DNA of 64,000 bases from Paenibacillus sp. V4I3 (GTDB lineage: Bacteria; Bacillota; Bacilli; Paenibacillales; NBRC-103111). Positions 25,990 through 34,299 of this stretch are shown one piece after another (the first letter of the stretch is position 1; each line of letters begins with the position of its first letter). The position numbers and the translations under genes were made by a program. The notes below the pieces were generated by a model. It was not told the origin of the DNA and did no database searches. It saw nothing but the letters and a program-made list of their open reading frames with translations. The DNA is taken from contig NZ_JAUSZA010000001.1 in NCBI RefSeq assembly GCF_030817215.1, forward strand, positions 7,414,501 to 7,478,500, read 5' to 3'.

Positions 25990-26556
25990 GTGATGAAGTT
26001 GGACTTTACATACCTAAAATATTTATCCAAAGGACATGACAGAAAGCAAATACTTCATGATTTAATGCTAGCATATGGTCAAGATGTGTGGAATTTTGCT
26101 TTTGCTTTGACTAGACAGCGAAATCTCGCTGATGACATAAGACAAGATGTTTTTGTGAAAGCCTTCCATAAACTAGAATCGTTTCGTGGAGAATCATCAC
26201 CAAAAACGTGGTTGCTTTCAATCACTCGTCATGTTGCATTCGATTATAGAAAGTCAGCGTTTCTTCGCAAAGTGACCCTTGTTGAATACATAACAGAAAA
26301 AACCACCTATCAATCTGCTGAAAGAGAATATTTCAAAAATCAATTAATTAAGGATACTTGGCAAGTCGTTTTATCATTACCTTTGAAACTTCGAGAAGTC
26401 ATGGTGCTATATATTCATCATCAACTGTCTATTGTTGAAATAGGGGCACTGTTAGATATTTCGGAATCAACAGTAAAAGTAAGGATTCATAGAGCCAGAA
26501 AAAAAGTTAATACCATTTGTAATGAAAGAGACGGTGAGTTAAGTGGGGAATTTTAA
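25990..26556 (+). CDS. ECF-type RNA polymerase sigma factor
   Basis: About 185-188 residues. Region 2 (NFAFALTRQRNLADDIRQDVF, FRGESSPKTWLLSITRH) and region 4 (LREVMVLYIHHQLSIVEIGALLDISESTVKVRIHRARKK) are both present. It is close to the SigX/SigV/SigW type that answers envelope stress. Starts GTG 25990, ATG 25993 or TTG 25999 are all possible; the last has the best spacing from AGAGG. It overlaps the partner gene by 14 bases. It is transcribed against the array and lies between attC-like sites 8 and 9. Confidence 0.9.
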   Translation: MMKLDFTYLKYLSKGHDRKQILHDLMLAYGQDVWNFAFALTRQRNLADDIRQDVFVKAFHKLESFRGESSPKTWLLSITRHVAFDYRKSAFLRKVTLVEYITEKTTYQSAEREYFKNQLIKDTWQVVLSLPLKLREVMVLYIHHQLSIVEIGALLDISESTVKVRIHRARKKVNTICNERDGELSGEF

Positions 26557-27550
26557 GTATGATTGGGAAAAAGATTTAATAACTCCTCCTCTCTCAAGTG
26601 AAAGCTCGTCAAACGAATGGATGGATGTTGTTAAAAACCAAATCATGAACCAAAAAAGGAGCATTTTTAATCGGTTTGCACCTTTGGTTGGAAGCCTATC
26701 TGTTATAGTTTTAGCTTTAGGAATATTTGCAGCAAAAAATGATAAGATTTTGGGGTTGATACTTGATTTGAGTGTAGTTCAAGGACTTTACGCTCCCACC
26801 CTTACTTATGAGCAAGTCCGCTATCCCCCTAGAAACAAGGTATTTGAGAATCAAGAACAACTTTCAAAAGAGGAACAAAAAAAGGCTGATTTTATACAAA
26901 ATATGGCATATGCATATCAAAATATAAAAACTTTGAAAGGAAAGGCTGATATAAGGTATTACACAGATATTGGGCAGACTTCTATTTCAACAGTTGAATT
27001 TCAAATTCGGGAAGGCAAAAACCCAGCTTCATACTTATTAGTCAATCAGCCGAATGGAACTAAAAGTGAATATATAAATGATAATCATTATGAGTTGAGA
27101 CGTTCGGATGGTAAGGAACAAAGAGAACGGGTTAGCACGAGAAATCCAGAGAATGAGCCTAAACTAACTTTTGTATCTAAAGCCGACGGACAGCCATCTT
27201 ATTACTTCCCGGCTGACCCAGCCTGGTCTAGCAGTGCAGAAGTTATAGTCGCTCCTTTACGTCATCTTGGATGGATTGTGGTTGACTTAGAATTGTGGTC
27301 CATCAAAAGTAGGGAAACATTTTTAGGTCGTAAAATCAATATCATTGAAGGAAAATTGCCTTCTTCTCGTGCTGAAAAAATGCACGCTGACACTTATAAG
27401 ATATGGGTAGATGATGAGACAAGTATGGTCCTAAAAAACCAAACGTATGATAATAAAGGTAAAGTTGTCGAAAGTTTTGAGGTAACTTCAATTGAAGTAA
27501 ATCCGCAATTGGATTTTAGTATCTTCGATACTTCAAAAAAGAAAGAGTGA
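26543..27550 (+). CDS. Membrane-anchored sigma-factor partner with LolA/RseB-like domain
   Basis: 335 residues. Short cytoplasmic N-terminus (about 45 residues), one membrane segment (FAPLVGSLSVIVLALGIFAA), then an extracytoplasmic domain. That domain (QNIKTLKGKADIRYYTDIG and later KIWVDDETSMVLKNQTYDNKG) has the beta-sheet pattern of LolA/outer-membrane-lipoprotein-sorting or RseB-like proteins. Overlap with the sigma gene and the topology make it the likely anti-sigma factor or sensor. GTG start. Confidence 0.8.
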   Translation: MGNFKYDWEKDLITPPLSSESSSNEWMDVVKNQIMNQKRSIFNRFAPLVGSLSVIVLALGIFAAKNDKILGLILDLSVVQGLYAPTLTYEQVRYPPRNKVFENQEQLSKEEQKKADFIQNMAYAYQNIKTLKGKADIRYYTDIGQTSISTVEFQIREGKNPASYLLVNQPNGTKSEYINDNHYELRRSDGKEQRERVSTRNPENEPKLTFVSKADGQPSYYFPADPAWSSSAEVIVAPLRHLGWIVVDLELWSIKSRETFLGRKINIIEGKLPSSRAEKMHADTYKIWVDDETSMVLKNQTYDNKGKVVESFEVTSIEVNPQLDFSIFDTSKKKE

Positions 27551-27576
27551 GCCATCGTTAAGGGTGGCGAGTTAAG

Positions 27577-27656
27577 CTAATCTGCACGATACTTGAATGT
27601 ACAAAAATAGGAGCTGCCGCGAGCAGCTCCTTCACTATCGTTCTGCGTAGCTTAAT
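27577..27656 (-). repeat. attC-like site 9
   Basis: CTGCACGATACTTGAATG left box, GGAGCTGC/GCAGCTCC perfect 8-bp stem, CTATCGTTCTGCGTAGCTT right box. The last codons and stop of the GNAT at 27635 lie inside it. Confidence 0.8.
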
Positions 27657-28192
27657 TGCTTTATCAGGCTTACTCGGATTACCTCATCCCAAATTGGCCC
27701 ACGGCGAACCTCTTGATAACCAATTTTTTTATTTAGCTCGATGACATGATTATTTATTTCTTCTGTATGTGTATAGATTAAATTAACTTTATGATTTTGA
27801 GCTTCTTCCTCCAACTTGAGTTTTAGCTTAGTCGCTAATCCTAATCTTCGATAACTTGGATGAACCCATAATTGAAATATCTCGATAAACCGCCCATCAA
27901 TTTGAAATAGGTTTCTGTCTAACTCGTTGTAAATTGTTTTCCATGGATACACGGAATCCCTATTTGCTATGGAATACATTATCATTGCAATTGGTTTGTC
28001 GGAAGCAGAATCCTCAATAATAAACGCACCTTTATCTGAGTCAGTGAGATACCCTTCTATTTTCTTACTATGTTCCTCTTTATTTTGTTCTGTCATATCA
28101 ACTACATCCAAAAGTGTGTACCCATCATTTTTTAAGTCAATTAGAACTAAAAACTCGTGGTCAGTTTTATTAGATTTTCGTATGTTTAGCAT
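27635..28192 (-). CDS. GNAT-family N-acetyltransferase (cassette gene)
   Basis: 185 residues. VHPSYRRLGLATKLKLKLEE (near 120) is the acetyl-CoA loop; HVIELNKKIGYQEV follows. The final residues LSYAER and the stop are encoded by the attC-like repeat, so the original C-terminus was probably replaced or extended when the site was joined. The start at 28192 follows GGGGGTG. Confidence 0.87.
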   Translation of the reverse strand: MLNIRKSNKTDHEFLVLIDLKNDGYTLLDVVDMTEQNKEEHSKKIEGYLTDSDKGAFIIEDSASDKPIAMIMYSIANRDSVYPWKTIYNELDRNLFQIDGRFIEIFQLWVHPSYRRLGLATKLKLKLEEEAQNHKVNLIYTHTEEINNHVIELNKKIGYQEVRRGPIWDEVIRVSLIKQLSYAER

Positions 28193-28203
28193 TCTTTCAC
28201 CCC

Positions 28204-28230
28204 CGCTATCGTACTGCCCTAGCTTAAAGA
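28204..28230 (-). repeat. attC-like site remnant 10
   Basis: GCTATCGTACTGCCCTAGCT resembles the right half (CTATCG, spacer, TAGCTTAA). No left half is evident. Low-copy remnant between two cassette genes. Confidence 0.45.
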
Positions 28231-28257
28231 TTCGAAACATAAATATTAATTTCTTGA

Positions 28258-28542
28258 TTACTCGTTAAACGGTGTTATCCAAATCCTATATATCATCTTC
28301 CCATCCACTAAATCCTTTGAAGTATTAACATTAATCCTTATATTGTTGTTGCTTGCCCATTTTGGAAGGTGCTCGGCTAAATGCGCGAAAACTTTATCAT
28401 CTGGAGTTGCATATCCTACGTTAACTCTTAGACCTCCTGCAAAGTCAGGATAAAGTGAATCAGCCCATTCATAAACTTCCCAAGTAGAGTCAAATATTCT
28501 ATTTGCTTCCTTGTATTTCTCATTAATCCATTCAATGTCCAT
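28258..28542 (-). CDS. Unknown 94-aa protein
   Basis: Small soluble protein (NEKYKEANRIFDSTWEVYEW near the start, IRINVNTSKDLVDGKMIYRIWI near the end), no family recognised. Strong GAGGAGG site. It lies between a remnant attC-like site and site 11, like other cassettes. Confidence 0.62.
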   Translation of the reverse strand: MDIEWINEKYKEANRIFDSTWEVYEWADSLYPDFAGGLRVNVGYATPDDKVFAHLAEHLPKWASNNNIRINVNTSKDLVDGKMIYRIWITPFNE

Positions 28543-28612
28543 TCGGAATCCTCCTCAAAAGTATTATCCGTAACATTGAAAATACATACCTTTGGTATTC
28601 GTGAATTGATTT

Positions 28613-28709
28613 AAGCATCCTTCTGTTACTTCAATGAAAATAGGGAGCAGATGTTGCTGTAATCTGCTCCCTGGTTATTCCACTCTATCGTTCTCACGTT
28701 AGCGTAGCA
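28613..28709 (-). repeat. attC-like site 11
   Basis: CTTCTGTTACTTCAATGAAA left box, GGGAGCAGAT/ATCTGCTCCC 10-bp perfect stem, CTATCGTTCTCACGTTAGCG right box. Confidence 0.82.
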
Positions 28710-29220
28710 AGTGTCCTCATTTTTTACACATCTATTCAATGATTTTTGTTAATTCTAGTGCACCGCTACCCCAAATTTCACGATAGCTCTTTGATGTGTA
28801 AAATCCATGCCTTTTATAAAAAGATATTGTACTTTCATAATTTGGTTTCACTTCTGGCGGTACGGTTAGTAACTTAATTTCTTTAAATCCTATCTTGTCT
28901 GCATGTTCAAAAAATGATAAAAGCAGTTCTGATCCATAGCCTTGATGCTGATATTCTGGATGAGTTGCCATCAGTGTTATATATAAATTCCCTTCCCAGC
29001 TTGTGAAAATAATAAAGGATACTATCCTGCCATCTACTGTTAAACAAATAGCATCTTGAAAATATAAATCCTTAAGCGTATCCTCAAGAATATTTTCAGT
29101 AAACCACGAGGGACATTCCTGTAGGTGTTAATAGATGGAACTTGCAGAAAAAAGGACGCCTCACTAGGATGAGTATGTACTGGGTTGCAGCCCTCAGAAC
29201 TCACCTTAGGAGGCGTTATC

Positions 29221-30498
29221 ATGAAGTCTAATCCAATTAATTCTCAAAATCAACGTGTAGAACGAATCTCCACTACCACTCTGGTTATAGGCATCGACAT
29301 TGCCAAGGAGAAGCACGCCGCACAAGCCATTAATTTTCGAGGTATCGTCCTCACCAAGCGCCCTATTCTATTTTCGAATGACCTAGCCGGCTATGAGCAT
29401 TTAGAACACAGCATTCGGAAATTACAGAAGATGCATGGCATGAATGACTTCGTTGTGGGAATGGAGAGCACCGGTCACTACTGGTTCAATATTGCCAACT
29501 GGTTGGTGGATCGAGGAATTGATGTGGCTCTTGTCAATCCAATGACAACCAAACGCAATAAGGAAAACAGAGATAACTCACCTTCCAAGAACGACCCAAA
29601 AGATGCTCTGGTCATCGCCGATGCAGTGAGTCGTGGGTTCTACACGCCCTTCTCTCCAAAGGATGAAGCATTCCGCCGCATACGGGTTATGGTTACAAAC
29701 AGAGAGCACTGGGTTGTTAAATCAGGACGGATTAAGAATAGAATCCACCGCTGGCTCGATATCCGGTTTCCAGAATACAGACAAGCATTTGATGATATTT
29801 TTAGCGATCGTTCCTTGGCCTCTTTGCGCCGGTTCCCAGCCCCTTCTGACTTATTGCAGCTAACTCCGGAGCAAATGGTACAGATCTGGGGTGAGTATAT
29901 GGCCAGACCTGGCGGGGTGCGAGGTAAGAACAAGGCTTTGGAACTTCAATCACTCGCTAGACATAGCGTAGGAGATACTACTGCCCTTGAAGAAGACAAA
30001 TGGGAGCTGAGGCACCTCATCGAAGAGTATGAAAGAATCCGCCGAATCATTGACGAAGCGGACGAGATGATTGAAAAGATACTGCCTGAAATTCCTTGTT
30101 CTGATCTCGTTCGATCTGTCGGTGCTTCCGTACCTGCAACGGCTGCCATATTGGCATTTGGCGGGGACTTACGTAATCTGTCTCACGGAAATCAATTACT
30201 ACGTAAGGCAGGATTGAACTTAGCAGAACGAAGTTCTGGCAAGTATAAGGGGCAAATCAAGCTCACCAAACGAGGCAACTCACTACTGCGCAAGCATCTC
30301 TACTTCACTGTGTTTCACCTGTTATCTTTCAATGAAGCGTTCCAAGCCTTGCATGCGCATAATACCGAAGTGAAACGAATGACGAAAATGCAGTCCATGA
30401 TGAAGCTGATTGGGAAACTAGCCCGTATGCTTGTAGCCATGGCAAGAGAAGGACAATCATTCTCCATGGATAAGGCCCAGCTACCATTAGCAGCATAA
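29221..30498 (+). CDS. IS110-family DEDD transposase
   Basis: 425 residues. N-terminal RuvC-like domain with Asp in IGIDIAKEKH (near 24), Glu in GMESTGHYW and the DPKDALVIADA pair, i.e. the DEDD set. C-terminal Transposase_20 domain has the serine in VGASVPATAAIL and the RKAGLNLAERSSGKYKG / KRGNSLLRKHLYF signature. IS110 recombinases move through a circular form guided by a bridge RNA. The start at 29221 has AGGAGG at 7 bases; an earlier TTG frame is unlikely. No frameshift is seen, so it may be active. Confidence 0.92.
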   Translation: MKSNPINSQNQRVERISTTTLVIGIDIAKEKHAAQAINFRGIVLTKRPILFSNDLAGYEHLEHSIRKLQKMHGMNDFVVGMESTGHYWFNIANWLVDRGIDVALVNPMTTKRNKENRDNSPSKNDPKDALVIADAVSRGFYTPFSPKDEAFRRIRVMVTNREHWVVKSGRIKNRIHRWLDIRFPEYRQAFDDIFSDRSLASLRRFPAPSDLLQLTPEQMVQIWGEYMARPGGVRGKNKALELQSLARHSVGDTTALEEDKWELRHLIEEYERIRRIIDEADEMIEKILPEIPCSDLVRSVGASVPATAAILAFGGDLRNLSHGNQLLRKAGLNLAERSSGKYKGQIKLTKRGNSLLRKHLYFTVFHLLSFNEAFQALHAHNTEVKRMTKMQSMMKLIGKLARMLVAMAREGQSFSMDKAQLPLAA

Positions 30499-30850
30499 AA
30501 AGTAAATCGTAACCCTGACACGTAAATTGGCTCATTCGCAGGAACTCAAAAAGAAAGCACGGAGTACCGAGATTTTTCAGCTTTAGGGCATAGACCCGTT
30601 CCGTTAACGTTGATCGGACTCCACACCTTGGATAGATAGGACGAAGGAATGTGAGGGCAAAGACCCGTCGAGATTTGGGAGAGTGAATCCCCAAGGACCT
30701 TGTGGAGAGAAGCGTGCAGCATAACTTTTTTATGGAAGATGTTGTAAAAATGGTCAGCACCTTCTGTTCCCGCATGCGCACTAACGGAACGGCCTGCCCC
30801 ACACTACCCAAACACCTGAACTCCTATTTAACAAGCATATTGAAATCCTG
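30499..30850 (+). ncRNA. Candidate bridge RNA region of the IS110 element
   Basis: 352 noncoding bases after the transposase. GCTCATTCGCAGGA (30530-30543) is the exact reverse complement of the right junction TCCTGCGAATGAGC (30846-30859). It extends to 15 bases if the target is rebuilt from the left flank. AGGAATGT near 30637-30646 complements the left flank ACATTCCT. Known bridge RNAs carry target-binding loops of this kind. The RNA boundaries and fold were not determined. Confidence 0.5.
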
Positions 30851-30950
30851 CGAATGAGCGAGCATTCGTGAGAAAATCCTTATTCTCTGAGGGAGCTTAA
30901 CGACGATACGATTATTATTATTATTATGGTTCTCGTTCATAATAACCTAA

Positions 30951-31307
30951 TCAATCCTTTTGTCTTTCTATTTCACTAGCTACAATTTGAGGGGGATCGG
31001 ATTGCATTACAATATATTCGCCTTTGTCATTTGTTTTAGGAGTTACATTAACTTTTTCGCCTACCCTAAGCTCGTTGTAGAGTTGGGAATCTTCTACAAT
31101 ATAATAGACTAATTCGATATTACTCTTTTTGAAGGTAGCAAAGGTCTTACTTTCTGCATCCTTCTTAGAAATTTGCTTCGCCACTAAGATTCTTTGCTCT
31201 TCCTTTGCAATAATGTAATTCCCCTTTTCAGCTTCAGACGAAGCACTACAACCACTAAATACACATACGGCAAGTGTTAAGGCTACGCCTAAAACTAACT
31301 TTTTCAA
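30951..31307 (-). CDS. DUF3221-type lipoprotein
   Basis: 118 residues. Lipoprotein signal VCVFSGCSAS (Cys near 20), then a small beta-barrel domain (NYIIAKEEQRILVAKQIS ... GEKVNVTP) like DUF3221/OB-type exported proteins of bacilli. TTG start after AAGGAG. It is followed in the same transcript by the interrupted GNAT gene. Function unknown. Confidence 0.72.
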   Translation of the reverse strand: MKKLVLGVALTLAVCVFSGCSASSEAEKGNYIIAKEEQRILVAKQISKKDAESKTFATFKKSNIELVYYIVEDSQLYNELRVGEKVNVTPKTNDKGEYIVMQSDPPQIVASEIERQKD

Positions 31308-31384
31308 TATTTCACTCCTTCTAGTAAAAAAAATTCTTTATCCTACCCACTTTATTAGACGGATCTCTGGTAATAATTTGTTGC

Positions 31385-31468
31385 GTTAAACTGGACGTTA
31401 CCTGTACAGGCTGCCAATAATGCTGGCAGCCTGTTGTCATGGTGCTATCGTTCTTCGTTAGCGTAACG
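31385..31468 (-). repeat. attC-like site 12
   Basis: GTTAAACTGGACGTTACCTG, ACAGGCTGCC/GGCAGCCTGT 10-bp stem, then GTGCTATCGTTCTTCGTTAG. Confidence 0.85.
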
Positions 31469-31493
31469 AATCATTGATTAATTCTTCGAAAGC

Positions 31494-31745
31494 CTACAGG
31501 TTCTTTCGCTTAACGTATCGCACGACCCAGAAAATTGCTGCATAAACCGTGAAAGTAGTCACCGCCAATATGGGATACACGTATGGATCAATATGTATCA
31601 CGACGAAGTAAGAATCGTGATATTGAAAATCTTCTGGAGGCCCCTGCACGTTACCGAGATTAGTAATAGCTACAACCGCGAAAAACACGATCATCGGTAC
31701 AGACAAGGATAAAAGTATCCTGGCAACCACGCTTTTCCTACTCAT
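31494..31745 (-). CDS. 83-aa two-helix membrane protein with a cytochrome-oxidase-I-like motif
   Basis: Two membrane segments (near 9-28 and 54-76) separated by FQYHDSYFVVIHIDPYVYPI. The HDSYFVVIH part resembles DTYFVVAHFHY, the heme-copper-oxidase subunit I segment. Only this small piece is present, far too short for an oxidase, so the protein may bind to or mimic that subunit, or the likeness may be convergent. Cassette position between attC-like sites 12 and 13. Confidence 0.6.
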   Translation of the reverse strand: MSRKSVVARILLSLSVPMIVFFAVVAITNLGNVQGPPEDFQYHDSYFVVIHIDPYVYPILAVTTFTVYAAIFWVVRYVKRKNL

Positions 31746-31795
31746 TCAAATCTTTTCCTTCCCTCTAAATACCTGCAGACTCTATTTGTGTGGAT

Positions 31796-31825
31796 TGATC
31801 TATCGTTCTTCGTAAGTGAAGTATA
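31796..31825 (-). repeat. attC-like site 13, right half only
   Basis: GATCTATCGTTCTTCGTAAG right box. No left box or stem could be found next to it. Confidence 0.5.
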
Positions 31826-31875
31826 ACCCCTGAAAATATGCTGATGCAATTACTACTCAGCACTCCCAAGAAGAA

Positions 31876-32391
31876 TTAATAATTAATAACTTTCCCTAAT
31901 CCTTTTAATGCCTCAAATATTTTAGTATCGTCTCTAGGATCCTGATTTTTTCCATATTGTATTTTATACATATCGTTATCGCTTCCTTTATTCCACACAG
32001 AAGAGATAATTGGAATATCAGGATTAAATTGAGAAGATAAATAGGACCAAAAACTCCCTAGATATATTCTTTCATTACCAACAACTACAACAAAAGGTTT
32101 GCCACTTAAAGATACCTTCCCATCTAACTTTTCCTCTAAACTAATGTCTTCCTTCATTGTGAATTCATGTTCTGTCCAATCGTATGTTCTAATTTCCTTG
32201 TCGGTAAGCACAGGTATAGTTTCTAATGGAAGATCATCAAGCTTTTTACTCATGGCTTCAGTTGTAGATAATTCTTTAACCAAATAGATTGAGAATTCAT
32301 TAATAGCGCTCTTATTGCCATTATTACAACCAACAATTAGAAATAGCAGAAGATTCAGAATTGCAAATAATTTTATTTTAGATAATATCAT
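31876..32391 (-). CDS. Lipoprotein of unknown function (cassette gene)
   Basis: 171 residues. Signal peptide ending LFLIVGCNN (Cys near 22). The remaining domain (VSLSGKPFVVVVGNERIYLGSFWS in the middle) is soluble, exported and unassigned. GGGGG ribosome site before ATG. Lies between attC-like remnants 13 and 14. Confidence 0.68.
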   Translation of the reverse strand: MILSKIKLFAILNLLLFLIVGCNNGNKSAINEFSIYLVKELSTTEAMSKKLDDLPLETIPVLTDKEIRTYDWTEHEFTMKEDISLEEKLDGKVSLSGKPFVVVVGNERIYLGSFWSYLSSQFNPDIPIISSVWNKGSDNDMYKIQYGKNQDPRDDTKIFEALKGLGKVINY

Positions 32392-32506
32392 AAGACCCCC
32401 TCGGAACCCCTCTCTTTAATTTAGACACTCATGACAGTATAGACGTGAGATATTTATAAAGGTTTAATTTTATGGTATTTCATCCAATATTAACTTTTCT
32501 GTTACT

Positions 32507-32601
32507 CAACTATACTGCCCTTTACTTCAATGAAAACAGGGAGCAACTGCTGTGGCAATGCTCCCTGTTTGTTTCTACTATCGTTCTCCGTTAACGCAGT
32601 G
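32507..32601 (-). repeat. attC-like site 14
   Basis: CTATACTGCCCTTTACTTCA left box, CAGGGAGCA/TGCTCCCTG stem, CTATCGTTCTCCGTTAACG right box. Confidence 0.83.
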
Positions 32602-32667
32602 GATGGTCCTATTCGTATCCAGGTGCACTGATGTATTGGGCTGTCCTTGAGCGCCCGTAAGTTACTG

Positions 32668-33181
32668 TCATTGGCGTTCATTTGCTTCGATTTGATGGAG
32701 GATTTCGTCAACGACGTGCGCGATCGGTGCGGTGGCGTCGATTATAATCCCGTTTTTGGGAACGCCTTCTTTCGTTTGATGCAAGCGCCGAATGATTTCC
32801 CGTTCCTCTGGTCTGCCACCCCAGTCAGTTGGGTCCAGTGCCACTCGCTCATCAATCCGTCGGAGACAGGTTTCCAGGTCGACCTCAAGGACAAACACGC
32901 TGTCGAAGAGATCAATGAATTTGGGAAAATTCCGCGAACCACCGCAGAAAAATGATACCGCCTCCTCTTGATTGGCGACCAAAGCTTTTACTTTATCTAC
33001 ATGCCAAATGTGGTGTTCGGGTTTAAAGCCATCCGTCGGGGTTACCAGTTTCCGGGTCGCCTTGATAAGCCAATTCACGGTCACCATGAATGGCATGGTA
33101 GCCGCGACGCTGCAATTCGTTGCAGACCGTAGTTTTGCCGGCGCCGGAAACGCCTTCAATCAGATAATTCCTAATGCCCAT
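32668..33181 (-). pseudogene. P-loop nucleotide kinase-like gene, frameshifted
   Basis: The first 52 residues (start 33181 after GGAGGG) read MGIRNYLIEGVSGAGKTTV with a Walker A motif (GVSGAGKTT), then hit a stop near 33023. The continuation (TDGFKPEHHIWHVDKVKALVANQ ... FDSVFVLEVDLETCLRRIDER) lies in another frame ending at 32668. A single indel near 33030-33042, in the GGTAACCCCGACGG region, separates them. The family is AAA/shikimate-kinase-like small-molecule kinases. Either a decayed gene or a sequence error. Confidence 0.72.
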
Positions 33182-33237
33182 GGCAGACCCTCCATTCAAC
33201 TGGATAAGCACAATAAATTAGATGTTTCTATATTGTC

Positions 33238-33320
33238 GCTAAAACTGCCCAATAGTTTAATGATTCAAGGGAACAGATCCTCACTATCTGCTCCCTGTAA
33301 ATAACTTCTTTGTTCCAACG
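33238..33320 (-). repeat. attC-like site 15
   Basis: CTAAAACTGCCCAATAGTTT left box, GGGAACAGAT/ATCTGCTCCC stem, drifted right box (CTTCTTTGTTCCAACG). Confidence 0.72.
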
Positions 33321-33347
33321 GCACCATACAGAATAGCTAACATTAAA

Positions 33348-33683
33348 TTAACTAGAGGTACTATCCTCATATCCCCAAAATTCTAGAAGACGCTTATTTT
33401 CTTTAATGTCATCGTTGGATAAGCGGCCCAATTTCATTTTTGCAAGGAGAAGGAGGTGTCTATAATCTGTGTACGTAAAGTCTTTGTAGATCTCTTGATT
33501 CTTCTTATGGAATAGATGAATTAGCTCAGTTAATTCAGAGTATGGCATTATCCCCGATTTCCATTCCAAAAAAGATTGATACAAGGGTTCCAAAGCTTGT
33601 TCAGTTACCACTTTGTGATACTCATCTATAATTTCACGTTCTTGTTGTCGTTTTTGTTGTTTAGGAGTTAGTTTATTCTCCAA
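33348..33683 (-). CDS. Unknown 111-aa protein (cassette gene)
   Basis: Charged helical protein (LTPKQQKRQQEREIIDEYHK near the start); no domain recognised. The likely start is TTG 33683 with AAGGGG at 9 bases. An ATG at 33746 lies inside the attC remnant and has no ribosome site. Confidence 0.6.
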   Translation of the reverse strand: MENKLTPKQQKRQQEREIIDEYHKVVTEQALEPLYQSFLEWKSGIMPYSELTELIHLFHKKNQEIYKDFTYTDYRHLLLLAKMKLGRLSNDDIKENKRLLEFWGYEDSTSS

Positions 33684-33721
33684 GTTATTTACCCCTTCTT
33701 TTTTTGTTCTACTTAGAAATG

Positions 33722-33750
33722 TTGAACTAAAGTTCCTCGATAGCATAATG
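33722..33750 (-). repeat. attC-like site remnant 16 (right end)
   Basis: AAAGTTCCTCGATAGCATAA matches the right outer box. The end of the gene at 33727 is encoded in it. Confidence 0.5.
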
Positions 33751-34140
33751 ATGCAGGTACTCCAGACATACTGAATTTATCAAGTCATCTAAGGAGCCAA
33801 TCCTCTGTTCAACTGAATCTACATGATAAAACGTACATGTGTTTCCGATTTCATTCAGTTCATTTGTTGATGAGTATAAATAAATTTTCTTTCCTGCTCC
33901 CAGAGCAATTCCTAACTCAACATGACTCCCTTTCCCCGCTGGAATCATGACAATTACTACATCTGCAGCCAAAACGCCTGAAACTTCATCTTGGCCGATT
34001 TTACGGAGTTTGGTGATGGAGTCTATGTTCGAATGTGTTGTCCAATCGTACGTGTGTTGAAAACCACGAGCTTTCAAGTTCTCAGCGACTTGCCGCACGT
34101 TTTCTATGTTTTTGAGACTGGACGCTATGTAAAATTTCAT
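33727..34140 (-). CDS. Nucleoside 2-deoxyribosyltransferase-like protein (cassette gene)
   Basis: 137 residues. Starts MKFYIASSLKN and has PAGKGSHVELGIALGAGKKI (near 75), the glycine-rich Glu segment of nucleoside deoxyribosyltransferase/MazG-neighbour proteins with a Rossmann-like fold. The Asp of AADVVIVMIPAG precedes it. The start at 34140 follows GGGGGAA. The last residues (AIEEL) come from an attC remnant. It probably acts on nucleotide or nucleoside sugars; unproven. Confidence 0.72.
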   Translation of the reverse strand: MKFYIASSLKNIENVRQVAENLKARGFQHTYDWTTHSNIDSITKLRKIGQDEVSGVLAADVVIVMIPAGKGSHVELGIALGAGKKIYLYSSTNELNEIGNTCTFYHVDSVEQRIGSLDDLINSVCLEYLHHYAIEEL

Positions 34141-34196
34141 ACGTTCCCCCCATTTCAATCTTCTAAACATGCTATATATATTAACACATATTGGAA

Positions 34197-34282
34197 GTAT
34201 CCTGCCCGTTAGCACAACGCGGCTGCCGATCCATGTCGGCAACCGCGTTGTGTTTAAAGCCCCTCAAATAACTAATAATCTT
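34197..34282 (-). repeat. attC-like site 17
   Basis: TATCCTGCCCGTTAGCACAA left box and CGCGGCTGCCGA/TCGGCAACCGCG stem are clear; the right box has drifted. The preceding TTAACACATATTGGAA also occurs before site 2, so similarity extends outward. Confidence 0.77.
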
Positions 34283-34299
34283 AAAATACATTGAAAAAA

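Larger units (their letters stand above)
29122..30850 (+). mobile_element. IS110-family insertion sequence (1.73 kb)
   Basis: Boundaries are inferred from restoration of the GNAT frame. CCTG occurs at both junctions (29118-29121 and 30847-30850), consistent with a shared core containing CT. Noncoding left part is 99 bp, transposase 1278 bp, noncoding right part 352 bp. No terminal inverted repeats of note, as usual for the family; the long right noncoding end fits the IS1111-type layout. Confidence 0.85.
28732..30940 (-). pseudogene. GNAT acetyltransferase gene interrupted by the IS110 element
   Basis: The 3' part (28732-29121) encodes QECPSWFTENI onward, with the GNAT loop THPEYQHQGYGSELLLSFFE. 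The 5' part (30851-30940) encodes 30 residues ending MLAHS. Removing 29122-30850 joins ...MLAHS to QECPSWF in frame and gives a normal 159-residue GNAT. The ATG at 30940 lies 11 bases after the DUF3221 stop, so both genes belonged to one cassette. The N-terminus contains a run of Asn codons (AAT repeat). Confidence 0.85.
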
